A DNA stretch of 64,000 nt from Couchioplanes caeruleus (GCF_003751945.1 NZ_RJKL01000001.1:5518001-5582000), one strand, 5' to 3'. Numbered from the stretch's first letter, positions 34,601 to 43,150 are shown. The notes: generated by a model not told the origin, from the sequence alone. Translations and numbers: made by a program.

Positions 34601-35259
34601 CCGAGGACGCGAACGCCGACCGCGAACGGCTCGTCGAGTACGTCTCCGCGCGCTTCGACGCGATCGAGCTGGCCGCGCGCTGGCTCGCCGGGCCGGAGCA
34701 GGAACGCGCCCAGGGTATGGTCGACAAGTTGCTGCGCTGGCTCGCCCGCAACCCGCGCCGGCTGCTCGCCATCGAGCACGAGTTCACCGTGCGCCTCGGC
34801 GACGAGTCCCGGCCCATCCAGCTCACCGGCCGGGTCGACCGCCTGGAGATCGACGAGCAGGGCCGCCTGGTCGTCATCGACCTCAAGACCGGCAAGAGCA
34901 CCGCCGTCTCGGCCGGCGAGGTCGAGGAGCACGCCCAGCTCGCCGGCTACCAGGCCGCCGTGGACGCGGGCGCGTTCGACGCGCTCGGCGAGGGCGCCGA
35001 GAGCGGCGGCGCGGCCCTGGTGCAGCTCGGGCCCAGCAAGGAGGCGCGCGAGCAGATGCAGGTGCCGCTCGCCGAGGCCGAGGACCCCAACTGGGCGTAC
35101 GCGATGGTCCGCCGCACCGCCGACACCATGGCCGCCGCCACCTTCTCGGCGGTCGCCAACGCGAAATGCCGGGTCTGCCCCGTCCGGACGAGCTGCCCGA
35201 TCAGCGGCCACGGCCGTCAGGTAGTCGAGCCCGGCCCACCCCCGGCGGACAGCCGATGA
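31663..35259 (+). CDS. adnA: AdnA-like helicase-nuclease subunit (UvrD-type motor, Fe-S PD-(D/E)XK nuclease)
   Basis: The 1198-residue protein (GTG 31663) has UvrD/Rep helicase motifs: VVGGPGTGKTT (Walker A), VYVDELADTDPAQ (motif II), SSIYGFRGAD, LLTAHAAKGLEWDVV and YVAATRARQQL. The C-terminal nuclease has VVIDLKTGKST, and its Fe-S cysteines are one in ALRCSLRWLLE and three in CRVCPVRTSC. In mycobacteria AdnA-AdnB form the heterodimeric motor-nuclease that resects double-strand breaks. Two Pro/Gly/Ser- or Asp/Pro-rich insertions (near residues 360-405 and 790-870) make it longer than the mycobacterial protein. adnB follows after 67 bp. Confidence 0.88.
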   Translation: MTSTPAAVRRPAYRLVRRPAPVVAALRADPLQEHVVAHTDGPLLVVGGPGTGKTTVLVEAVAARIAAGADPEKILVLTFGRRGATALRDRIEARIAGPTFHEPLVRTFHAYAFGLLRRSAAERGEPSPRLLTGPEQDLVIRELLEAVGDETVPDSVRWPDALRPALPTRAFAQQLRDLMQRAAERGIGPVELARLGEKLGRDDWPAAARFLREYVAVLALRDVTTRGSTAYDPAELVRAASGLLRDDPALLEAERRRLEHVYVDELADTDPAQMELLSLVGGGKALVAFGDPDSSIYGFRGADPEAVSAFPARFRTASGALAETVTLHTSYRSTPALLAATSRVARRMRGRAGHRWLHSPDSPPGGPASPGGAASSGGPASSGGPASSGGPAGSGAPVTGAIVRTFRSATSETAFVAHTLREAHLLHGVPWSRMAVLLRSTSLQLPSLQRGLAAAGVPTVTHAEDLPLHLQPAVAPFLLLLRCALDPQALDEEAAVALLHSPLGGADPLAERRLRQGLRALALAAGDRRPSGELLVDAVRDPAGLDMVERRWATPAQNVARLIAIARESAAAAGATAEQVLWSVWHASGLAERWYALSTRGAPVEPGGEGGRARQWRAEAADRDLDAMVVLFDAAARFVDRLPGARTEVFLDHVLGQDLPADSIAPSADRGEAVRLLTAHAAKGLEWDVVVLAGVQEGIWPDLRLRGSLLGSERLVDVIAGRAASGAAAVVGQTSALLDEERRLFYVAATRARQQLVVTAVASASVGGSDGEEQPSRFLAELALPDRRGDDPPPPPSPRAPHPGPPDTGPPDTGPPDAGLGDAGPPDSDPNPPDPDPDPDTDLGSRDADVPRESPDADLEVPVGRPPRALTLAALVAELRTVVIAPDATPARRHAAAAELARLAKAGVPGAHPDEWWGLKPLSDDRPLAEDGEPVKVTPSAMESALRCSLRWLLERHGGAAPAGPAQGVGNLVHAAAMLAEDANADRERLVEYVSARFDAIELAARWLAGPEQERAQGMVDKLLRWLARNPRRLLAIEHEFTVRLGDESRPIQLTGRVDRLEIDEQGRLVVIDLKTGKSTAVSAGEVEEHAQLAGYQAAVDAGAFDALGEGAESGGAALVQLGPSKEAREQMQVPLAEAEDPNWAYAMVRRTADTMAAATFSAVANAKCRVCPVRTSCPISGHGRQVVEPGPPPADSR
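32781..32834 (+). repeat. 18-bp tandem repeats in adnA
   Basis: Three units of GGCGTCATCTGGCGGTCC (32781-32798, 32799-32816, 32817-32834; the last with two changes) encode ASSGGP repeats within the helicase region. Confidence 0.9.
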
Positions 35260-35326
35260 CCCGCTCTCGTCACCGTCTCGGTCGGCCGGCGACAACGTCG
35301 AGCCCGCTCGCCGCCGAGGACAGCCG

Positions 35327-38300
35327 ATGACGCAGCCGAGCCTCTTCGCCGATACGACGCCGCGGCCGCGGCGGCGTGCCGACTCCGGTCCCCGCTACAC
35401 CCCGGTCGAGATCGCCAAGCTGCTCCGGCTGCACGCTCCCACCCCGGAACAGGCCGCGATCATCGCGGCGCCGGTCGAGCCCCTGCTGGTCGTCGCGGGC
35501 GCCGGCTCCGGGAAGACGGAGACGATGGCGTCACGGGTGGTCTGGCTCGTCGCCAACGGGTACGCCCACCCCGACGAGATCCTCGGCCTCACCTTCACCC
35601 GTAAGGCCGCCGGCGAGCTCGCCCACCGCGTCCGCACCCGGCTCGGCCAGCTCGTGCGCCGCCTGGGACAGCAGGACGCGCTCGCCGGGGAGCCGACGGT
35701 CGCCACCTACCATTCGTACGCGGCCCGCATCGTCACCGAGCACGGCCTGCGTGCCGGCTACGAGCCCTCCGCCCGGCTGCTCACCGAGGCCGCCCGGTGG
35801 CAGATCGTGGACTCGCTCGTCCGTTCGTACACCGGGGAGATGACCGGCCTCAACCGCGCCCCCGGCACGGTGACCGACGACGTGCTCGCGCTCGCCGGCG
35901 AGCTCGCCGAGCATCTCGTGACGCCGGACGATCTCGCTGCCTGGACCGGTCGCTTCTTCGCCGAGGTGCAGTCCCTGCCCGGCCGGGTCTACAAGGACGT
36001 CACCGACGCGCTGCACCGCCAGCGCCACCGGCTCACCCTGCTGCCCCTGGTCCGCCTCTACGACCAGCGCAAACTCGACATCGAGGCAATGGACTTCGGC
36101 GACCAGTTGGCCCGCGCCGCGCGGGTCGCCCGCGATCATCCCGAGGTCGGCGAGATCGAGCGCGGCCGCTACAAGATCGTCCTGCTCGACGAGTACCAGG
36201 ACACCAGCCACGCCCAGGTCGTGCTGCTCAACGCGCTCTTCGGCGGCGGCCACCCGGTCACCGCGGTCGGCGACCCGTGCCAGTCCATCTACGGCTGGCG
36301 CGGCGCGTCCGCGGGCACCCTCGACCGCTTCCCGGCCGAGTTCACCGGCCCCGGCGCTCGCGAGGCGTGGGTGCTCAACCTGACCCGGAGCTGGCGCAAC
36401 CGCCCGGAGATCCTCCAGGTCGCCAACGCTCTGTCGCGGCCGCTGCGCGCCGCCGGCGCCCGCGTCGCCGAGCTCATCCCGGCCCAGCGGGTGGCCGATC
36501 GCGTCGGCGGGCGTACGGTCGCGTGTGCTCTGCTGACCACGTACGCGGACGAAGCGCGGTGGATCGCCGACTCGATGCTGGCCGCGTGGCGCGCGGCCGC
36601 CCGGCTGCCGGACGCGCTTCCCGCCGATATCCCGCTCGACCGGCGGCCGACCAGCGCGGTGTTGGTCCGCGTCCGCAGCCAGATTCCGGCGATCGAGGAG
36701 GCGCTGCGCTCGGTCGGCCTGCCGGTCGAGGTGGTCGGCCTCGGCGGCCTGCTCGACACCCCGGAGGTACGTGACGTCGTCTGCACCCTGCGCGTGCTGG
36801 CCGACCCGACCGACGGCGCGGCGCTGCTGCGGCTGCTGACCGGTGCCCGCTGGCGCATCGGCCCCCGCGACCTCGTGGCGCTGCACCGCCGGGCCCGGTC
36901 CATCGCCGCCGCCCGGGTCCCTGCCACGAACGTCTCCGGCTCTCCTGTCGTCTCCGGCTCTTCGGGGGACGGTCCCCGGCAGGGTGCCGCCGCCGACGAT
37001 CCTCAGCAGGTGGTGGGGGACAGGCTCGACGACGCCACGCTTGTCGAGGCGATGGCCGACCTCGGTGCGCCCCAGCAGTTCTCGCAGGAGGGGTATGCGC
37101 GGCTGCGGGCGTACAGCAGGGAGCTGGCCGAGTTGCGGCACCGCCTGGACCAACCGCTGCCCGACCTGGTCGCCGACATCGAACGCACCATCGGCCTGGA
37201 CGTCGAGGTGGCCGTCCGCGGCTGGGGTGCCGGCGACGCCGGCCTGGCCCGCGGTCACCTCGACGCGCTCGGCGACGTCGCGGCGCGCTATGCGGGCGAC
37301 ACCGACGGCGGCACCATCGCGGGCTTCCTCGCCTTCCTGGCCGCGGCCGAGGAGGAGGAACGCGGCCTCGCCCCCGGCCAGGTCGACGTGATCGAGGGCG
37401 CCGTGCAGGTGCTGACCGCGCACGCGGCCAAGGGCCTGGAGTGGGACGTGGTCTCGGTGGCGGGCCTCACCAGGAACGTCTGGCCCGGCGTCACCCGCGG
37501 CTCCGACAACTACCTCGGCGGGATCGGCGTGCTGCCGTTCCCGCTGCGCGGTGACGCCGCAGGCCTGCCCGCGCTGGACCTGTCCGAAGCGGTGGACCAG
37601 AAGGACGTGGCGGGAGCCCTGGCGGCGTTCGGCAGGGCCTGGCGGGAGCACGACGAACGGGAGGAGCGGCGGCTGGCGTACGTGGCGGTGACCCGTCCCC
37701 GGCGGCTCCTGCTCGCCTCGGGCTACTGGTGGGGCGACGGGGTGAAACGCCCCCGCGGCCCGTCGGTCTTCCTGGAGGAGATCCGGGCAACCTGCCTCGC
37801 CGGCGCGGGCACGGTCGACCACTGGACCCCGGAACCACCCGGCGACGCCACCAACCCCTCGGCCGAACTCGTGGCGACGGCGGAGTGGCCATCCGATCCG
37901 CTGGGCGCCCGCCGCCCGGCGATGGCGGCCGCGGCGGACCTGATCCGGCGCATGATCGCGGCGCCGACGCCGGAGGAGGCCGCGGCGTTCGCCGAGCTGG
38001 CGGAGGGCGATGCGGAGGTCGGCTCCCAGGCGGGGCTGGCGGCTGACCTGGCCGGACTCGCCGGCCCGGGCTTGCCTCCATCCTCGGCCGGCTTGCCTCC
38101 GTCATCGGCCGGCTTGCCTCCATCGTCGGCTGGCGCGGCTTCGCCCTCGGCTGGGCCTTCGGCCTCCGCGGGCGGGGCTGTGTCGAGGGATGCGGGGGAT
38201 GATTCGGATATTTCGCGTTGGCGGAGGGAAGCGGCGCTCCTGCTCGCCGAGCGCGAGGAGCGGGCTCGGCGCGACGGCCCGCTGGAGGTGTCCCTCCCGC

Positions 38301-38911
38301 CGCACCTGTCGGTCTCCCAGCTCGTCGTGCTGCGCCGCGACCCGCAACTGCTGGCCCGCTCCCTACGCCGCCCGCTGCCACAGCGCCCCGCCCCGTACGC
38401 CCGGCGCGGCACGGCGTTCCACGCCTGGCTGGAGCGGCGCTTCGGCTCGGTCCGGTTGCTCGACGTCGACGACCTGCCCGGCGCCGCCGACGACGACGCG
38501 GCGGCCGACGAGGAGTTGGCGGCCCTGCAGGAGGCGTTCCTGGCCGGCGAATGGTCAGGCCGGACGCCGGTGGAGGTCGAGGTCCCGTTCGCCACGACGG
38601 TGGCCGGAGTCGTGATCCGGGGCCGGATGGACGCGGTCTTCGCCGAGCCCGGAGGCCGCTACGACGTGATCGACTGGAAGACCGGCCGGCGTCCCACGAC
38701 CGCCGACGCCGCCGCGGCGACGGTGCAGCTCGCGGCATACCGGATCGCCTGGGCGGCGCTGGCCGGGGTGCCGGTGACGCGCGTACGGGCCGGCTTCCAC
38801 TACGTGCGCGACGGGGTGACCGTACGCCCGGCCGACCTGCTGGACGCCGACGGCCTGGCCGCGCTGATCACCGATATCCCCGAGCCGACTGCGACTGCGG
38901 ACCGACTCTGA
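35327..38911 (+). CDS. adnB: AdnB-like helicase-nuclease subunit
   Basis: The 1194-residue protein starts at ATG 35327 after GAGGA. UvrD motifs include VVAGAGSGKTETMASRVVWLVANGY (only its first part is the Walker A), VLLDEYQDTSHAQ, QSIYGWRGAS, LTAHAAKGLEWDVVSVAG and YVAVTRPRRLL. The C-terminus carries a RecB-like nuclease (YDVIDWKTGRRPT, then VQLAAYRIAW). The opening YTPVEIAKLLRLHAPTPEQA is like mycobacterial AdnB, the lead motor of the complex. Low-complexity insertions occur near residues 525-565 and 905-950. It completes the AdnAB pair. Confidence 0.9.
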   Translation: MTQPSLFADTTPRPRRRADSGPRYTPVEIAKLLRLHAPTPEQAAIIAAPVEPLLVVAGAGSGKTETMASRVVWLVANGYAHPDEILGLTFTRKAAGELAHRVRTRLGQLVRRLGQQDALAGEPTVATYHSYAARIVTEHGLRAGYEPSARLLTEAARWQIVDSLVRSYTGEMTGLNRAPGTVTDDVLALAGELAEHLVTPDDLAAWTGRFFAEVQSLPGRVYKDVTDALHRQRHRLTLLPLVRLYDQRKLDIEAMDFGDQLARAARVARDHPEVGEIERGRYKIVLLDEYQDTSHAQVVLLNALFGGGHPVTAVGDPCQSIYGWRGASAGTLDRFPAEFTGPGAREAWVLNLTRSWRNRPEILQVANALSRPLRAAGARVAELIPAQRVADRVGGRTVACALLTTYADEARWIADSMLAAWRAAARLPDALPADIPLDRRPTSAVLVRVRSQIPAIEEALRSVGLPVEVVGLGGLLDTPEVRDVVCTLRVLADPTDGAALLRLLTGARWRIGPRDLVALHRRARSIAAARVPATNVSGSPVVSGSSGDGPRQGAAADDPQQVVGDRLDDATLVEAMADLGAPQQFSQEGYARLRAYSRELAELRHRLDQPLPDLVADIERTIGLDVEVAVRGWGAGDAGLARGHLDALGDVAARYAGDTDGGTIAGFLAFLAAAEEEERGLAPGQVDVIEGAVQVLTAHAAKGLEWDVVSVAGLTRNVWPGVTRGSDNYLGGIGVLPFPLRGDAAGLPALDLSEAVDQKDVAGALAAFGRAWREHDEREERRLAYVAVTRPRRLLLASGYWWGDGVKRPRGPSVFLEEIRATCLAGAGTVDHWTPEPPGDATNPSAELVATAEWPSDPLGARRPAMAAAADLIRRMIAAPTPEEAAAFAELAEGDAEVGSQAGLAADLAGLAGPGLPPSSAGLPPSSAGLPPSSAGAASPSAGPSASAGGAVSRDAGDDSDISRWRREAALLLAEREERARRDGPLEVSLPPHLSVSQLVVLRRDPQLLARSLRRPLPQRPAPYARRGTAFHAWLERRFGSVRLLDVDDLPGAADDDAAADEELAALQEAFLAGEWSGRTPVEVEVPFATTVAGVVIRGRMDAVFAEPGGRYDVIDWKTGRRPTTADAAAATVQLAAYRIAWAALAGVPVTRVRAGFHYVRDGVTVRPADLLDADGLAALITDIPEPTATADRL
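38071..38133 (+). repeat. 21-bp tandem repeats in adnB
   Basis: Three units beginning CTTGCCTCC (38071, 38092, 38113) encode LPPSSAG repeats between the helicase and nuclease parts. Confidence 0.9.
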
Positions 38912-38929
38912 CTCCGGCGCCTACCCGGT

Positions 38930-39334
38930 TCATCGGCAGGCGGCGAGCAGGTGTAACAGGGCGGCCGCGTACGCCTCCTCCGGTGTTGCGGCGCTGTATT
39001 TACGGGACTCACCCAGGAGGGTGACTTCGACGTCGTAGCCGGTGTCCGTTCTGCGCAGCGACCGGAAGGTGCCGCCCAGCAGGTCCCGGAGCTGATCCTC
39101 GCGGGGAACCCACAGAGCCTCATCGAACCCCACGTCGTCGAGTGCCCACTCCGTGGTGCCGTTGAAGCCGATCACCTGTCCCTCGGGCATCGCGTACACC
39201 TCGATCGTCATGGTGCTCAGCACGAACACCTCGTCGTCGAGGTCCCTGTCGGGGATGGCGAACCGGTCACCCGGCGCCGGTTTCCACACCAGGCCGGCCT
39301 GGTGAAGGAGCTGCGCCACTTCTACGCCGATCAC
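38930..39334 (-). CDS. Conserved actinobacterial protein of unknown function
   Basis: The 134-residue product begins at GTG 39334, with GGAGGAGA about 13 bases upstream. It is soluble, acidic and has no signal peptide. Motifs such as [20 protein letters not shown] and [17 protein letters not shown] resemble a protein found beside AdnB in related actinobacteria, sometimes mislabelled as a pilus protein. I cannot assign a function. It converges with adnB and is divergent from cspA. Confidence 0.65.
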   Translation of the reverse strand: MIGVEVAQLLHQAGLVWKPAPGDRFAIPDRDLDDEVFVLSTMTIEVYAMPEGQVIGFNGTTEWALDDVGFDEALWVPREDQLRDLLGGTFRSLRRTDTGYDVEVTLLGESRKYSAATPEEAYAAALLHLLAACR

Positions 39335-39397
39335 GGCCCGGACGTCTCCTCCGTGCTAGGCTCCTTGGCGTTGTCAGTTTGGTTCCCAAGTACTCAG

Positions 39398-39430
39398 GAG
39401 CGCCTGTGGGGAAGTCTGCCCCAGGCGCTC
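39398..39430 (+). promoter_or_regulatory. Hairpin in the long cold-shock leader
   Basis: GAGCGCCT (39398-39405) pairs with AGGCGCTC (39423-39430), with an inner GGGG/CCCC helix (39408-39411, 39419-39422), and is followed by TTTGT. It lies about 130 bases before the cold-shock ATG, so it may be an attenuator-like or stability element of the leader, or the end of a short upstream transcript. Confidence 0.4.
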
Positions 39431-39558
39431 TTTGTCGTAACCCGGGTTTCTCCGGTACGGGCGATCAGTACGGCGACACGAGTCCCGCAAAAAACGGGTC
39501 TTACCACCTCGCTCCCGTCCATAATGGCCAGGAGCGATCGACCGTCGAGGAGACGAGC

Positions 39559-39762
39559 ATGGTTACCGGCGTTGTGAAGTGGTTCAACGCGGACAAGGGC
39601 TTCGGGTTCATCACCCCGGACGACGGCGGCGCCGACGTCTTCGCCCACTTCTCCGCGATCCAGACCTCGGGTTACCGGAGCCTGGACGAGAACCAGCGGG
39701 TGGAGTTCGAGGTCACCCAGGGCCAGAAGGGCCCGCAGGCGGCCAACATCCGCCCGCTCTGA
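39559..39762 (+). CDS. Cold-shock protein (CspA family)
   Basis: A 67-residue OB-fold protein with GAGGAGACGAGC before ATG 39559. RNP1 (KGFGFITP) and RNP2 (DVFAHFSAI) are intact, as is the opening [12 protein letters not shown]. It binds single-stranded RNA and DNA and melts RNA structure. The upstream 220 bases contain structured sequence, as cold-shock leaders often do. Confidence 0.95.
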   Translation: MVTGVVKWFNADKGFGFITPDDGGADVFAHFSAIQTSGYRSLDENQRVEFEVTQGQKGPQAANIRPL

Positions 39763-39782
39763 TCACAGCCTCACGCTGAGTG

Positions 39783-39811
39783 GGCGCCGGTCCCCCCAGG
39801 GGGCCGGCGCC
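39783..39811 (+). terminator. Hairpin terminator after the cold-shock gene
   Basis: GGCGCCGG (39783-39790) and CCGGCGCC (39804-39811) enclose an inner CCCCC/GGGGG helix with one bulged T, 20 bases after the stop codon. Confidence 0.7.
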
Positions 39812-40180
39812 TACCTGCTTTGAACAAGTGCCCCGCGCTGGCGGGCGCCCGCACGGGGCGAGCAGCCACAAGGGGGCAGCGCCCAGAGGGGGCCGAGCGG
39901 CCCACGCTGGCGTGCAGCCCTGCTCGGGCGTGCAGCCCCGCATGAACGGGCGCCCCTAGCCGGCGGGCGGGCACCGCGCTGAGGGAGCGCTGCGCTTGCG
40001 CGGCGTCTACTCGGAGCGGGCGCCCCTACCTGAGGGGGCGCCGTGCTCGAGTGGCGCCGCGCGTTGCGGGCTGCGGTGGGTGAAGGCCGCCGCTACGCCG
40101 CTCCCGTCGGGCCGTGCTCCCGTCGGGCCGCGTCGCCGCGTCGCGCTGCCGTCAGGCAGCGACGCCGCGCCGCGCTGCCG
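39812..40180. other. Noncoding G+C-rich repetitive stretch
   Basis: About 370 bases of very G+C-rich DNA lie between the cold-shock terminator and plsC. Short repeats include GGGCGCCCCTA twice (about 39950 and 40018), GGCGTGCAGCCC twice (about 39912 and 39926), CCGTCGGGCC twice (about 40105-40130), and a hairpin CGCTGCCGTCAGGCAGCG (about 40145-40162). Open frames through it are Arg/Pro-rich shadows. No gene or CRISPR is present. Confidence 0.5.
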
Positions 40181-40912
40181 TTAGGCCGGTCGGCGTGCCG
40201 GGTCGCCGATGTCTTCCGGCCGCGGTGCCGTGCCGCCCAGGTGAGCCGGCAGCCACCACCGATCGTCCGGCCCGCCCGGCTGCTCCGGGTAGGCCTGCTG
40301 CGCCTCGTCCAGCAGCGTGGTCAGCCGCTCGTGCAGCTCCGTCGTCATGGACTCCGTCGTGCTGCCCTCGCGCTCCGGGATCGGGTCGCCGATCTTGATG
40401 ATGACCGGGATGTGGCGCCGGGTCAGGTCCTTCTTGTGACCCTTGGTCCAGAGCCGGTGCGGGCCCCACACCGCCATCGGGATCAGCGGGACCGCCGCCG
40501 CGCGGGCCAGCCGGGCCGCGCCCGATTTCAGAGCCTTCACCGTGAACGACTCGCTGATCGTCGCCTCGGGGAAGACGCCGATCACTTCGCCCTTCTTCAG
40601 TGCGGTTTCGGCCTCGTGAAATGCCGCATTGCCGGCTTTGCGGTCGACCGGAATATGCCGCATGCCGCGCATCAGGGGGCCGCTCACTTTGTGGTCGAAG
40701 ACCGACTTCTTCGCCATGAAGCGGACGAGGCGTTTCGCCGGCTGGGCGCCGAGGCCGCAGAAGATGAAATCCAGGTAGCTGACGTGGTTGCTTGCCAGCA
40801 CCGCCCCGCCGGCCGCCGGAATGTGGTGTGCGCCATCGACCTGGATCTTCAGGTCGAGCACTCGGAACATCGTCTTGGCGATACCGACGACCGGGGGATA
40901 CACGATTTCCAT
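40181..40912 (-). CDS. 1-acylglycerol-3-phosphate acyltransferase-like (PlsC family)
   Basis: The 243-residue protein has the glycerolipid acyltransferase motifs: ASNHVSYLDFIF (NHx4D catalytic motif I), FVDHK-like spacing then MRHIPVDR (motif II), VIGVFPEATIS (motif III, with Ala for the usual Gly) and VPLIPMAVWG (motif IV). It would acylate lysophosphatidate or a related acceptor at the membrane. The C-terminal about 40 residues are Pro/Gly-rich and variable. It is divergent from the small membrane protein at 41060. Confidence 0.85.
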   Translation of the reverse strand: MEIVYPPVVGIAKTMFRVLDLKIQVDGAHHIPAAGGAVLASNHVSYLDFIFCGLGAQPAKRLVRFMAKKSVFDHKVSGPLMRGMRHIPVDRKAGNAAFHEAETALKKGEVIGVFPEATISESFTVKALKSGAARLARAAAVPLIPMAVWGPHRLWTKGHKKDLTRRHIPVIIKIGDPIPEREGSTTESMTTELHERLTTLLDEAQQAYPEQPGGPDDRWWLPAHLGGTAPRPEDIGDPARRPA

Positions 40913-41059
40913 CCGGTCACGGTACCGGCGTTCGATGAATTCTTCCTGGGAGGACGCAACCGATCACGTCGTCCAGAACGTCTTATGGGTGACTGCGCTG
41001 AACGTTGCCGAGGTCACGCTGAGGAAGCGATGGGTGAGGCGCCGCCTGGGAGGCCCTGC

Positions 41060-41251
41060 ATGCACACCCTGTCCGCACGCCGCGAACTGGCATTGGTGTT
41101 CGCGTTGGCGGTCCTCGGCGTGGGTCTGGTGGTCCTCGTCGCCTTCGCGCCCTGGTACGGATCGGTGAGCTACGGCGACGCCCGCCCGGCGATCGTCGAG
41201 ACCACCCCACCGGTCTCAACGATCGTGGTGGAAGCGGTATCCAGCGGCTGA
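41060..41251 (+). CDS. Small single-pass membrane protein, unknown function
   Basis: A 63-residue frame with GGGAGGC before ATG 41060. Residues 10-32 are a hydrophobic helix (LALVFALAVLGVGLVVLVAF); the remaining 30 residues (WYGSVSYGDARPAIVETTPP onward) are probably extracytoplasmic. No family is recognised. The good ribosome site and clear membrane helix support it. Confidence 0.6.
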   Translation: MHTLSARRELALVFALAVLGVGLVVLVAFAPWYGSVSYGDARPAIVETTPPVSTIVVEAVSSG

Positions 41252-41384
41252 CATCGTTGTGAAGCCCGCGACGCCGCCCAGAGCTCTCCCACGGTGTCGC
41301 GCCGAGTCATCGAGCCCGGGCCTCCCACGGAGCTGGAGAACTCACGGCGCCCCATCGACACCCGCGGTGGTGTTCACTGGAGTG

Positions 41385-42260
41385 ATGTCCGAGAGCACGC
41401 AGACTCCCATCGCCCCGTCGTGGCAGGGCGGTCCGTGGGCCTCCGGCATGGTCACCGTTCACGGCGCGCCCCCGGTGGTGCCCCCACCGGAAAAACCCCG
41501 GGGCGACGGGCCGCAACGTCGCAAGCCACAGATGAAGATCTTCGCGGGAATCGCCGGAGCGATCCTGGCGATCGGTCTGACCGTCATCCTGATTGTCGGA
41601 CTGAGCTCGGAGGGCGACCCGTTCGGCAGCAAGGCCGCCGCCCCCAGCGAGGTCCGCCCGCCGCTCGCCCGGATGTGCCCGGCGCCGACCGTCCCCCCGA
41701 GCCAGGCTCCGGTCGTCCCGCCGGGCCGGCTACCGCCCCTGACCGGCGAGCGGACCACCGACTCCGAGGCGGGAATCTCCTACCGCAGATACGGCGCCCC
41801 GTGGCAACCGTGGAACACCACCTGGCGCGCGGGCACCCTGGAGGTGCCGTACAAGGTCGGCCAGCACTTCATCACCGAGCAGTACAGCCTCGGGACGTAC
41901 CATGCCTCGATCCTGTCGGCGGCGGTGCCGGCGGCGGACAACGATGCCGTGACCCTCAACCTGGAGTGCGTCGGCCGCCAGGTCGCCGCCGATGTCCGCG
42001 CGGAGTACTACCCGCAGCCGAACCGGTTGGAGCAACTGCGGGATGAGATGACCATGCTGGGCGGGCGGCCGGCGTGGCTCAGCGAGTTCCGGCTGCACTT
42101 CCAGCAGCCGGGACTCACCGTGACGAACGAGCGCTCGGCGGTGGCGATCATCGACGTGGGCAAGCCGACGGCGGCCGTGCTCTACGTGTCGATTCCCGGC
42201 ACGCACAAGCAGTTCGACCACGTGATCGACGAGGTCCTGAAGTCCGTTCGCCCACTGTGA
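41385..42260 (+). CDS. Membrane-anchored protein with extracytoplasmic domain, unknown function
   Basis: The 291-residue product starts at ATG 41385. Residues 1-48 are Pro/Gly-rich and cytoplasmic, 52-72 a membrane helix (IFAGIAGAILAIGLTVILIV), then a Pro-rich stalk and an extracytoplasmic domain of about 180 residues (SYRRYGAPWQPWNTTWRAG, HFITEQYSLGTYHASILSA, TNERSAVAIIDVG, FDHVIDEVLKSVRP). Similar proteins are common in actinobacteria without assigned function. It ends eight bases from the stop of the convergent permease gene. Confidence 0.75.
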   Translation: MSESTQTPIAPSWQGGPWASGMVTVHGAPPVVPPPEKPRGDGPQRRKPQMKIFAGIAGAILAIGLTVILIVGLSSEGDPFGSKAAAPSEVRPPLARMCPAPTVPPSQAPVVPPGRLPPLTGERTTDSEAGISYRRYGAPWQPWNTTWRAGTLEVPYKVGQHFITEQYSLGTYHASILSAAVPAADNDAVTLNLECVGRQVAADVRAEYYPQPNRLEQLRDEMTMLGGRPAWLSEFRLHFQQPGLTVTNERSAVAIIDVGKPTAAVLYVSIPGTHKQFDHVIDEVLKSVRPL

Positions 42261-42268
42261 AAAGGCGA

Positions 42269-43150
42269 TCAGGATCCGGTCAGGCCCCACCGCTTGCGCA
42301 GGGCGTTGTCCGCCGCGTTGAAGAGCACGTCGATCAGGATGCCGATCACCAGCACCACGATGATGAAGCAGATGACCAGGCTCGACTCGTTGAGATCCCT
42401 GGCCTGCTGCATCCGTACGCCGATCGACAGCGCACCCGGCACGATGACCAGCAGTTCGCCCGCCATCAGGCTGCGCCAGGAGAAGGCCCAGCCCTGTTTC
42501 AGGCCGGAGATGAACGACGGTAGCGACGCCGGCAGGATCAGGTGGCGGTACTTGGCGAAGCCTTTCATGCCCAGCACCTGTCCCACCCGCAGCCAGGTGC
42601 GGGGTACGTAGTCGATGCCGCTGATCAGCCCGTTGGCCACCGAAGGGGCCGCGCCGATCACGACCACGAACATGATGGCGCTCTCGCTGATCTGGAAGAG
42701 CAGGATGGCCAGCGGGAACCACATGATCGACGGCATGGTCTGCAGGCCCGTGATGAGCGAGCCGATCGCCGCGCGCAGGGGAGCGAACCGGGAGACCGCC
42801 GCGCCGAGGACCGTGCCGATGGCGACGGCCAGGGCGAAGCCCGTCAGTGCCCGGATCATGGTCAGGCGTACGCCGTCCCAGAACGCCGCGGTGGTGACCA
42901 CGTCGGCGAGGTCCTCGAAGACCGTGAGCGGCCCCGGCAGGACGTAGATCGGCTTCCACTCCGCCCAGACCACGAGCTGCCAGGCGATGAGCACGATGGC
43001 GATCGCCAGCAGCTTGGGCCAGGCGCTGTTCCAGATCCGGATGCCGGGGGCGGGCCGGTCGCTCCTGCCACTCAACTCGAGGGCGTCGAGCCCGGTGACC
43101 CGGTCGGCGGCATCGGAGTCCTGCCGGGCGGTGGGGATCTCAGCTTGCAT
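42269..43150 (-). CDS. ABC transporter permease, sulfonate/nitrate/taurine type
   Basis: The 293-residue permease (ATG 43150, GAGGAGG upstream) has about six membrane helices and the EAA-like cytoplasmic loop (GQVLGMKGFAKYRHLILPAS) of the SsuC/TauC family. It works with the ATPase at 43189 and the binding lipoprotein at 43987. Its start region is part of a 49-bp duplication, so the original ATPase-permease overlap has been displaced. The substrate, probably a sulfur or nitrogen oxyanion compound, is inferred from family and Rrf2 linkage. Confidence 0.88.
   Translation of the reverse strand: MQAEIPTARQDSDAADRVTGLDALELSGRSDRPAPGIRIWNSAWPKLLAIAIVLIAWQLVVWAEWKPIYVLPGPLTVFEDLADVVTTAAFWDGVRLTMIRALTGFALAVAIGTVLGAAVSRFAPLRAAIGSLITGLQTMPSIMWFPLAILLFQISESAIMFVVVIGAAPSVANGLISGIDYVPRTWLRVGQVLGMKGFAKYRHLILPASLPSFISGLKQGWAFSWRSLMAGELLVIVPGALSIGVRMQQARDLNESSLVICFIIVVLVIGILIDVLFNAADNALRKRWGLTGS

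Noticed and set aside
39812..40180. Small RNA or CRISPR-like region in the repetitive block
   Set aside because: Repeats are short, irregularly spaced and G+C-driven; no promoter or terminator pair encloses them.
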